From Microcaldota archaeon (GTDB lineage Archaea > Micrarchaeota > Micrarchaeia > Micrarchaeales > CABMGC01), in contig DAIDLJ010000004.1 of the NCBI GenBank assembly GCA_027449585.1, positions 21,590 to 45,708 of the forward strand: a DNA stretch of 24,119 nucleotides, read 5' to 3'. The notes beneath the pieces were generated by a model. The model made no database searches, was not told where the DNA came from, and saw only the letters and a program-made list of their open reading frames with translations. The translations under genes were made by a program, and so were the position numbers. Below are positions 16,293 to 22,288 of the stretch, in pieces (position 1 is the first letter of the stretch; every line of letters begins with the position of its first letter).

Positions 16293-17933
16293 TCATTCTT
16301 CTTCAGCAGAGCCGACGTCCTCTTCTTCCTCACCTTCAGCCTCCTCCTGTGCCTTCGCCTCCTCGGCAGCCTCCGCCTCCAGCAGCTTCTTGTACCTGCT
16401 ATCAATTAGGGCCTTGAGCTCCTTTTCTATGTCGGCCTTCTTAAGGTCCGTTATCTCGCTGAGGTTCTCCGAGAGCTGGCTCACGTACTTCATTATCGTA
16501 TTGTACTTGGAGGTCTGTATGGACTTGTTCTTCTGCCCGCTCATGTATCGCTGCAGCCCCCTGGCGCAGTCCATGACCGCAAGCTTGATCTCCTCTATTA
16601 TCTCTGCCTCCTGCGATATCGCCTGCTTTCCCACCCCGGAATAAGGCACATACACGCTTGATACGTTGACCATTACGCTTATGGGCTCCTGGTCGAACTC
16701 CTTTATCCCATACCTCTTCCACTGTATGTCGTTTACAGCGCTTGTTATCGCGCAGACCGAGCCGTCGAAGAGGAGCGGAACCTTGTTTGCGAACCTTATC
16801 AGGACTCCCTGCGATCCGACCTCCGTAGTCTTACCAGCACTGCCTCCGTATGCAATGCCTGCCTCAACAACGAAAGGGATCCCTCCTCTAAAGACCTTGG
16901 GCTTCCTCTCAGTTATGCTCATGAACTGCGGATTAAGTATGTTCTTTATGGTGGCCTCTATCTGCATCTTGCCTATTGTAGAGAGCGAGTCCAGGTCCGG
17001 TGCTATCCACTTCACCTGCCTAAACGAATTCACAAGCTTCTCTGCCTCGTCCCAGGTGAGTTTCCTTGGATCCTTGTCGAAATCCAATTCGCCCACTATG
17101 CCCTTCAACTCCTCCACCTTGTTCTGGCTGAGCCTTGAGAAGGTCTCGACCAGAAATGATGATATCTTCCGGCTCTCACTTGCATGCGCAAATTCGAGGA
17201 GGTCGTTTGTGCCTATGCCCAGCGGATGCGGCTTTGATGCCTTCGCCCTTGTGGGCATCTCCGTGACCGACCTTATGAAGTTGAAGCTCTTTCTCTCCGG
17301 GTCGATGAGCCTTATTGTCGCGTGCGGATTGGAGAGCGCCGTCCTCCTGAGGTACTCATATATGCCATGGTCGCTGCTCTCGTATTTCACCTCACCGAAC
17401 TCACCGTATATCTCCAGCCCCTTGAATGCCTTGTCTATCTCGACCATGTTAGTTATGAGCGGCCTGTTCGACTTTATGTCTATGCTAAGGTCGCACTCGT
17501 ATGCACTCCTTCCGGTCCCGGACCGTATGTGTATCGCCTTCCCCGTCGTTATCAGCGAGAAGAGCGTGCATCCTGATCCCCCGATCCCCTGCTGGCCCCT
17601 CTGCTGCATGTATCTGTGGAACTTTGTGCCTGAAAGGACCGTGGCAAGCACCCTGCCCATTATCTTTGTCGGTATCCCAGGGCCGTTGTCCGTGACCTTT
17701 ACTGAGTATTTGCTCTCAGCTATCTGCTTTACTTCGACTATTATATCAGGTAGTATATTGGCCTCCTCGCATGCGTCGAGCGAGTTGGTTACGTACTCGT
17801 GCACCACCGTCGTGAGCGACCTGACCTTCCCGGAGTATCCGAGCATCTGGCTGTTCTTCCTGAAGAATTCGGATATCGAGTTGGTCTTTAGCTCCTTGAA
17901 TATTACGTCCGCGTCTACGACGCTATTAGGCAT
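16293..17933 (-). CDS. top6B: DNA topoisomerase VI subunit B
   Basis: 546 residues from the ATG at 17933. The GHKL ATPase motifs are complete: HEYVTNSLDAC (Mg/ATP-binding Asn near 50), DNGPGIP (82-88) and GQQGIGGSG (113-121), followed by the transducer with the conserved Lys region SAGKTTEVGSQG. The protein forms the ATP-gated clamp of the type IIB topoisomerase with Top6A. The start is preferred over a GTG nine bases upstream because GGGTGA lies five bases before this ATG. The C-terminal about 30 residues are almost all Glu and Ala. The start overlaps the end of the KH gene, so the two are co-transcribed. Top6A is not in the window, although it often adjoins Top6B in archaea. Confidence 0.97.
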   Translation of the reverse strand: MPNSVVDADVIFKELKTNSISEFFRKNSQMLGYSGKVRSLTTVVHEYVTNSLDACEEANILPDIIVEVKQIAESKYSVKVTDNGPGIPTKIMGRVLATVLSGTKFHRYMQQRGQQGIGGSGCTLFSLITTGKAIHIRSGTGRSAYECDLSIDIKSNRPLITNMVEIDKAFKGLEIYGEFGEVKYESSDHGIYEYLRRTALSNPHATIRLIDPERKSFNFIRSVTEMPTRAKASKPHPLGIGTNDLLEFAHASESRKISSFLVETFSRLSQNKVEELKGIVGELDFDKDPRKLTWDEAEKLVNSFRQVKWIAPDLDSLSTIGKMQIEATIKNILNPQFMSITERKPKVFRGGIPFVVEAGIAYGGSAGKTTEVGSQGVLIRFANKVPLLFDGSVCAITSAVNDIQWKRYGIKEFDQEPISVMVNVSSVYVPYSGVGKQAISQEAEIIEEIKLAVMDCARGLQRYMSGQKNKSIQTSKYNTIMKYVSQLSENLSEITDLKKADIEKELKALIDSRYKKLLEAEAAEEAKAQEEAEGEEEEDVGSAEEE

Positions 17934-18435
17934 GCAATTCACCCTTTATGATCTTCTGCTTTTCCTTATCCATTACCATGTACGCAGTTTTATGCATTCC
18001 GCCATCTATGATTACCTGTATTCCAGCATTGGCCACCTTGAGTTCGTCGGCAGTGCCTATCGTGCTTACCGTCCCGCCAAAGACCGCAACGTCCGCTCCG
18101 CTTACGGATTCTATGTACTCCTTAGCCCTACCCTCCTCGCCTATTATCCTTGCCTTTATCCTCATGAGCTGGTCCTTGCTCTTAAAGAGGTCCTTTAGGT
18201 TTACCATCTGGAAGAAGACGTCCTCATTAAGCAGGCGCAAGGCCTTTCTCAATTCGAAGCCGCGGGCGAAGGCGTGTATCACGTTCTTGGCGTTGTATTC
18301 GTCATAAGGCTCACCCTCTATGAGCACGTCGTTCTCCGAGAGCTCTATCTTGCACTTTAAGGTCTCCCTGAGCCTCTCGAGGGTCTTGACGTCGAGTAGC
18401 GCAGCCCTTTTGTGCGGTATTAGTATGTGTTCCAT
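17926..18435 (-). CDS. KH-domain RNA-binding protein, archaeal Pno1/Dim2-like
   Basis: 169 residues with two KH-type units. The second contains RIIGEEGRAKEYIE (GEEG loop at 99-102) followed by GADVAVFGGTVSTIG, the standard pattern of archaeal Dim2/Pno1 homologs, which act in small-subunit ribosome biogenesis near the 3' end of 16S rRNA. Length is close to the usual 170-220. The stop overlaps the Top6B start and carries its ribosome binding site. The pairing KH-Top6B is part of a gene order seen in other archaea (RIO kinase, KH protein, Top6B, Top6A); here RIO kinase is not upstream. Confidence 0.9.
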   Translation of the reverse strand: MEHILIPHKRAALLDVKTLERLRETLKCKIELSENDVLIEGEPYDEYNAKNVIHAFARGFELRKALRLLNEDVFFQMVNLKDLFKSKDQLMRIKARIIGEEGRAKEYIESVSGADVAVFGGTVSTIGTADELKVANAGIQVIIDGGMHKTAYMVMDKEKQKIIKGELHA

Positions 18436-18453
18436 CTCAAGCAGCCAGAAGCA

Positions 18454-18464
18454 TTTTTATATTT
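18454..18464 (-). promoter_or_regulatory. TATA box for the KH/top6B operon
   Basis: Read on the minus strand, AAATATAAAAA is centred 24 bases upstream of the ATG at 18435, predicting a leaderless transcript for the KH-Top6B pair. Confidence 0.6.
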
Positions 18465-18553
18465 GAATGTAGAATGACTATAAAGATATCGCAAGATGCG
18501 GCTGACTGCTTTTCCTCTCTCCAAACAGTGGAATTCCTCAAAGGTTCAGAAAG

Positions 18554-18563
18554 CTTTAAATAT
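18554..18563 (+). promoter_or_regulatory. TATA box for the winged-helix gene
   Basis: CTTTAAATAT lies about 77 bases upstream of the ATG at 18635, predicting a start of transcription near 18584 and a leader of about 50 bases. This is the one promoter in the window that does not fit a leaderless main ORF. The remaining part of the 199-base divergent gap (18465-18553) shows no gene. Confidence 0.5.
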
Positions 18564-18590
18564 CAATATCATCATACATATGATTCGTTC

Positions 18591-18638
18591 ATGATTCTCT
18601 CGCGATTGCTTCTCGAAGGCGTCGCGAACAGTGCATGA
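18591..18638 (+). CDS. Upstream mini-ORF of 15 codons overlapping the winged-helix gene start
   Basis: ATG at 18591 opens MILSRLLLEGVANSA and stops at 18636-18638, overlapping the next ATG as ATGA. An even shorter frame (MIRS, 18580-18594) overlaps its start in the same way. Being just downstream of the predicted transcription start, it may be the first frame translated and couple translation to the downstream gene. Frames this short arise by chance, so confidence is low. Confidence 0.25.
   Translation: MILSRLLLEGVANSA
18600..18627. promoter_or_regulatory. Two TCGCGA palindromes, possible operator
   Basis: The palindrome TCGCGA occurs at 18600-18605 and again at 18622-18627, 22 bases apart centre to centre (about two helical turns), in the leader of a winged-helix gene. 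This could be an autoregulatory site. A dimer on each palindrome is speculation; the sites also lie within a short upstream ORF. Confidence 0.25.
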
Positions 18639-19168
18639 ATGATTCAAGACTGATGGTGGTTGGGATGTCGCTAAGGAAGGATCAAATAGAGAACGAGCTC
18701 ATCGAAATCAAGGAGAGGATAAAGGCCCTTTCCGAGAAGGGTGAGCGGGTTCCTGATGAAGCGCAGTCCCAGGGCCTGTCATCTTACATTAAATTCCTGG
18801 TGGAGGAGCGGGAGAGGACCAACAAGCTTCTTGTGAGTCTCACCGAGAAGGTCTCCCAGCTCGAGCATAAGCTCGACTCCGAGTACGAGGTGGAGGGCCA
18901 AGCAGGCGCCCCGGTGCTCTCAGAGATACCTCTCTCATACATAGATGCGAAGATCCTGGACTTCATAGCCACGAGCGACAAGTCAATGGCATGCGCAGAC
19001 CAGGTCAAGCAGCACATGAACTACAAGGGCCGCAACGCGGCCTGCGCAAGGCTAAATGCGCTCTGCAAGATCGGGCTGCTAAAGAAGGATCAATTGGGTC
19101 ACAAGGTTTACTACAGATTTGATGCTGGCAAGGCGACTAATGCACTAATCATATCACCTCCACAGTAG
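18635..19168 (+). CDS. Coiled-coil winged-helix protein, possible transcription regulator
   Basis: 177 residues, soluble. The N-terminal half is a long coiled coil (about 15-85, KDQIENELIEIKERIKAL and LLVSLTEKVSQLEHKL); the C-terminal half is a winged helix (about 100-163): YIDAKILDFIATSDKSM, AACARLNALCKIGLL as recognition helix, and GHKVYYRFD as wing. This suggests a dimeric DNA-binding protein. An internal ATG at 18665, preceded by GGTGG, is an alternative start giving 167 residues. Two terminator-like hairpins follow. No exact family is recognised and the target is unknown; the leader palindromes are a candidate site. Confidence 0.7.
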   Translation: MNDSRLMVVGMSLRKDQIENELIEIKERIKALSEKGERVPDEAQSQGLSSYIKFLVEERERTNKLLVSLTEKVSQLEHKLDSEYEVEGQAGAPVLSEIPLSYIDAKILDFIATSDKSMACADQVKQHMNYKGRNAACARLNALCKIGLLKKDQLGHKVYYRFDAGKATNALIISPPQ

Positions 19169-19176
19169 GGAAATGA

Positions 19177-19203
19177 GGCCCTCCTCCCCAGAGGGCCCTT
19201 TCT
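19177..19203 (+). terminator. Hairpin terminator after the winged-helix gene
   Basis: GGCCCTC (19177-19183) and GAGGGCC (19191-19197) form a seven-base GC-rich stem with a seven-base loop, followed by CTTTCT. It lies nine bases after the stop at 19168. Confidence 0.5.
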
Positions 19204-19231
19204 ACTCACTAATTCTTTCGAGTGGTTGTGC

Positions 19232-19255
19232 AAAGACCTGCCAGGTCTTTTTTAA
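19232..19255. terminator. Second hairpin terminator, possibly bidirectional
   Basis: AAAGACCTG (19232-19240) and CAGGTCTTT (19242-19250) are perfect complements around one base, giving about a seven-base stem with a TGCCA loop; the + strand continues with more T, six in a row in total. It lies between convergent genes and could serve both. The rest of 19256-19308 shows no gene. Confidence 0.5.
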
Positions 19256-19308
19256 TCCTCAGTGTGCACTAGGCGCTTATGAATTGCAAAAAACTGATCC
19301 ATTAACGT

Positions 19309-20166
19309 TCAAGGCGCAGTGTACCCCGAAGCCCATGAAGAGGTATAAGCGACATTTGTTGGTACGCCGCCGTTGTTGTTTCCCGAATAATCCTGCGCAT
19401 TGCCATTGAGCGGCCACCAGCCGACGATATGCGTCGGATCGATTGGCGCGCCGCCTATGCCTTCAAGATAAAGCGCACTTATCTCATTGGCAGAGAGAGA
19501 TGTGTTGTAGATTTGGACGTTGGAAATTTGGCCATCGAATTTCCTACTAGAACTATAGCCTTGACCGATTGTGAGGTTTGCAAAGCCAGGAGGCCAGTAT
19601 GTGCCTCCTGTATTGAACACTTGTGCGCCGTTAAGGTAGCCTATTAGGTTATTGCCACTTCTTATCACCACAACATAGTACCATGTATTTGGCAATAGGG
19701 ATGTAGTATACGTGCCTTCAAGGTATTGACCTGCGCCGTTGCCCACAACCACGGCAAAAGACCCTCCGGTAGCCTGTTCAAATCTTGGACCTTCATTGTT
19801 GCCTATTGGGACAAAATTTGCATCAAGTGAATTATCATAGGATACAACAGCCGCAGAATCCATCCAAAAAGAGACAGCCCATGCCGTTGTGCTACCTATC
19901 TGTGGTAGATTTCCCACAGATATATAGCTGCTTGCACCGTCAAACACCGCCACGGATTGTGGAATCTCATTGTTGCACTGGCCGGCAAGGCTTGATCCCG
20001 CAGCATTTCGAACCACTTCGCATGCGCCGGAGAGGGCATGTGGAACAAGATTTGAATTATTGAATATTCCTAGCTGAAAAATGGCAACTATCACTACGGC
20101 TATTATGAGTATGGCCCAGCCGTAGGTCATCAGGTATTCCATCGCCGACTGCGACTTGAACGACAT
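19309..20166 (-). CDS. Pilin-signal (class III) LamG-like surface protein, copy 1
   Basis: 285 residues. The N-terminus has the archaeal class III signal pattern KS-QSAMEYLMTYGWAIL with a following helix to about 31; a prepilin peptidase would be expected to cut just before Gln6, leaving the helix to assemble as in type IV pilins. The rest is a concanavalin A/LamG-like beta domain (FDGASSYISVGN, WYYVVVIRSGN, FDGQISNVQIYNTSL). The protein then ends with GWWPLNGNAQDYSGNNNGG, which normally begins a LamG domain. A carbohydrate-binding adhesive pilin or surface filament subunit is likely. It is paralogous to the next gene; both have their own promoters. Confidence 0.85.
   Translation of the reverse strand: MSFKSQSAMEYLMTYGWAILIIAVVIVAIFQLGIFNNSNLVPHALSGACEVVRNAAGSSLAGQCNNEIPQSVAVFDGASSYISVGNLPQIGSTTAWAVSFWMDSAAVVSYDNSLDANFVPIGNNEGPRFEQATGGSFAVVVGNGAGQYLEGTYTTSLLPNTWYYVVVIRSGNNLIGYLNGAQVFNTGGTYWPPGFANLTIGQGYSSSRKFDGQISNVQIYNTSLSANEISALYLEGIGGAPIDPTHIVGWWPLNGNAQDYSGNNNGGVPTNVAYTSSWASGYTAP
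19451..19524 (-). repeat. 74-base perfect repeat, copy in LamG gene 1
   Basis: These 74 bases are identical to 20351-20424, offset by exactly 900. They encode the shared stretch SNVQIYNTSLSANEISALYL of the two LamG proteins. No third-position changes occur, although flanking codons differ. Confidence 0.95.
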
Positions 20167-20188
20167 AAACTATAAGTCAGATATAAAG

Positions 20189-20198
20189 CTTTTATTTG
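20189..20198 (-). promoter_or_regulatory. TATA box for LamG gene 1
   Basis: Read on the minus strand, CAAATAAAAG is centred 28 bases upstream of the ATG at 20166, inside the 42-base gap between the two LamG genes. A second TA-rich run (TTTATATC, 20180-20187) is too close to the start codon to be the box. Confidence 0.45.
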
Positions 20199-20208
20199 TT
20201 CCTTTATC

Positions 20209-21156
20209 TCAAGGCGCCGTATAACCAGAAGTCCATGAAGAAGTATAAACGACATTTGTTGGGACGCCGCCGTTGTTGTTCCCGGAGTAATCCTGAGCAT
20301 TGCCATTGAGCGGCCACCAGCCGACTATGTGGGTGGGATCTATTGGGGCACCGCCTATGCCTTCAAGATAAAGCGCACTTATCTCATTGGCAGAGAGAGA
20401 TGTGTTGTAGATTTGGACGTTGGAGATAAGCCCATTCCAGTTTTGGTCGCCGCCTGGAGACCCGTATCCGATTGAAACTGAACTGCCATCAAATATTACT
20501 CCTGGATTGTGGGTGGTGGCCTGCAATACTCCGTCATCGTAGATTTGTATATTATTACTATCATATGTTCCAGTAACAAACTGCCAGGAATCCGTAACGA
20601 AATTAGTCGTAGTTTGGGTATAGTGGCCAGCCCCTCCGGCATAAAATGCCATGCCATATGGTGCAATACCGGTAACAGGGCCCAACAGATAACCATTTGC
20701 AGTGAAAGATGTCGCGCTGACCTGTGGATATGTATTTGCAGATGGTGCAGGAGGGTATTCATATACCCAGGCGCTAATGGTAATCTGCGATCCGGACGGC
20801 TTGTAATTAGTTAATATGTATCCCTGTCCGCCAAATTGTGCCACGAACTTCGGCTGCTCGTTGTTGCACTGGCCTGCAAGGATGCTTCCCTGAACATTCT
20901 TTAACACCTGGCAAGCTCCTGCCGTTGCATGTGGGGTGAGGTTGGCAGAGCCGAATGCACCCAATTGGAAAAGCGCAACCATTGCGATTGCAATGACGAG
21001 TATGGCCCAGCCGTAGGTCATCAGGTATTCCATTGCCGACTGCGACTTCGACGACTTTTTCAGGATGAGTTTTTGTTTCGCCTTCGCATGAAAATATCTA
21101 TCGTCTGCGTATGGGGAGATGAAGGTTAGGCGGGCGTCATTTCCTTTCAGTCGCAT
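20209..21156 (-). CDS. Pilin-signal (class III) LamG-like surface protein, copy 2
   Basis: 315 residues. The same KS-QSAMEYLMTYGWAIL signal is present, but preceded by about 38 basic residues instead of 5, unusually long for this signal class. No closer in-frame ATG exists, and a TATA box 27 bases upstream of 21156 supports the long form. The LamG-like domain (ITISAWVYEYP, SWQFVTGTYDSNNIQIYDDG, WNGLISNVQIYNTSL) differs from copy 1 in its middle, but the last about 70 residues are almost identical, ending GYTAP. Surface display as a pilus-like subunit with carbohydrate binding is inferred from the signal and fold family. Confidence 0.83.
   Translation of the reverse strand: MRLKGNDARLTFISPYADDRYFHAKAKQKLILKKSSKSQSAMEYLMTYGWAILVIAIAMVALFQLGAFGSANLTPHATAGACQVLKNVQGSILAGQCNNEQPKFVAQFGGQGYILTNYKPSGSQITISAWVYEYPPAPSANTYPQVSATSFTANGYLLGPVTGIAPYGMAFYAGGAGHYTQTTTNFVTDSWQFVTGTYDSNNIQIYDDGVLQATTHNPGVIFDGSSVSIGYGSPGGDQNWNGLISNVQIYNTSLSANEISALYLEGIGGAPIDPTHIVGWWPLNGNAQDYSGNNNGGVPTNVVYTSSWTSGYTAP
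20351..20424 (-). repeat. 74-base perfect repeat, copy in LamG gene 2
   Basis: Identical to 19451-19524. A second identical block of about 36 bases, encoding the pilin-type signal, links 20107-20142 and 20998-21033. Confidence 0.95.
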
Positions 21157-21177
21157 GAAGTTTTATTGGCAGGTAAT

Positions 21178-21188
21178 CCTTTTATTCG
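21178..21188 (-). promoter_or_regulatory. TATA box for LamG gene 2
   Basis: Read on the minus strand, CGAATAAAAGG is centred 27 bases upstream of the ATG at 21156. A closer AATAAAA at 21161-21167 is only about eight bases from that ATG. Confidence 0.5.
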
Positions 21189-21220
21189 TTGACCTGATTA
21201 ATTTTCTGCAGGAGCAATAT

Positions 21221-21230
21221 CTTTATTAAA
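21221..21230 (+). promoter_or_regulatory. TATA box for the DHH phosphoesterase
   Basis: CTTTATTAAA is centred 28 bases upstream of the ATG at 21254, predicting a leaderless transcript. It lies back-to-back with the LamG gene 2 promoter in a 97-base divergent gap. Confidence 0.6.
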
Positions 21231-21253
21231 ACGGGCATGCAAACCATTAATCT

Positions 21254-22288
21254 ATGGATAAGGGAATAATGATCATATCTCACGCAAGCGACATAGACGG
21301 CGTGGGCAGCGCCGCCCTAATAAGCATAAAGTATAGTGTGGATCCGAAGAACATCTTCTTCAGCGACTACTCCACAGAAAGCCTAAATGCCATAAGAGAT
21401 GCCATAAAGAAGGGCGCAAAAAAGGGCACGTCGCTTTTTATAACTGATTTGGGGGTCAATGGGAAGACCGTGCCCATATTCAAGGAGATATTAAGGACGA
21501 TAAAGCACAGGGGCGGAAGGGTTTTCTGGTTCGACCACCACCCGTGGTCAAGCCCCGCCATAAAGGAGCTCACTCCGCTGTGCGACATATCCATAATAGG
21601 CGAGAACGAGCTCTTCTGTGCAACCGAGATAACAAGAAAGGAGCTGGACCTAAATGACAAGTTCTCAAAATACTTCTGCAGGATAGTTCACTTCTCCGAT
21701 TTTGCAATAAGGCCCAGGCTCAAAAAAGAGTACGACCTAGTCGGGGCATATGCGCTAAGCATAGCGCTCTATAGGATGCAGGGTGCAGAGAAGAACATAA
21801 GCGGACTAAGGCACATAGTCAGGGTACTAACGCAAAGAAGGCTGCTTGACAAGAAGATAAGGGCGGATGCGAATGCCTATAGGAAGATAAATGACAGGAA
21901 CACCAAGAAGATGCTCAAGGACGTCTATCTCGGCGATGACATAGCGATGGGGTTTGCCGGTGACATACAAAAGACATATGCGTGCATGAAGCTGATGGAG
22001 AAGACCGGCAAGGACATAGGCATATATGTCAACACCAGCGAGGGAAGGGGACACATGCGCAGCGTTAGAAACGAGCTCACCGAGCTGGCCAACAGGTTCG
22101 GCGGCGGCGGGCATCCGCACGCATCCGGATTCACCCCAAGCCTTAAGCGGTACAATAAGTTCAGGACAGCTGCCGACAAGCAGCGGCTTCTTGATGATAT
22201 TGAAAGGGAGCTCAAGGAGATCCAGAAGAATAATAAATCAGGAAAGCCGCTCAAGGCCAGCAAGTCAAGGACTCCTATCTTTGGATGA
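21254..22288 (+). CDS. DHH/DHHA1-family phosphoesterase
   Basis: 344 residues. Metal-site motifs in order: SHASDIDGVGSAAL (9-22), ITDLG (near 65), FDHHPW (near 92, the DHH motif), and GGGGHPHASGF (near 281) of the DHHA1 domain. The set fits a two-metal phosphodiesterase of the RecJ/NrnA superfamily, acting on short RNA/DNA or cyclic dinucleotides; the exact substrate cannot be told. There is no membrane segment or CBS domain. The tail is basic and low-complexity (SGKPLKASKSRTP). Its stop directly abuts the stop of aIF2-gamma on the other strand, with no base between. Confidence 0.88.
   Translation: MDKGIMIISHASDIDGVGSAALISIKYSVDPKNIFFSDYSTESLNAIRDAIKKGAKKGTSLFITDLGVNGKTVPIFKEILRTIKHRGGRVFWFDHHPWSSPAIKELTPLCDISIIGENELFCATEITRKELDLNDKFSKYFCRIVHFSDFAIRPRLKKEYDLVGAYALSIALYRMQGAEKNISGLRHIVRVLTQRRLLDKKIRADANAYRKINDRNTKKMLKDVYLGDDIAMGFAGDIQKTYACMKLMEKTGKDIGIYVNTSEGRGHMRSVRNELTELANRFGGGGHPHASGFTPSLKRYNKFRTAADKQRLLDDIERELKEIQKNNKSGKPLKASKSRTPIFG

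Noticed and set aside
16666..18198. A 510-codon open frame on the + strand opposite Top6B and the KH gene
   Set aside because: The minus strand encodes Top6B and KH proteins with complete motifs; the + frame is a hydrophobic, Ser-rich shadow with no recognisable domain.
19169..19308. tRNA or small RNA gene in the convergent gap
   Set aside because: Only two short terminator-type hairpins are seen; no cloverleaf, T-loop or CCA pattern.
19309..21156. LamG-like proteins as glycoside hydrolases
   Set aside because: No catalytic acid pair or glucanase motif is visible; the fold family is mostly binding.
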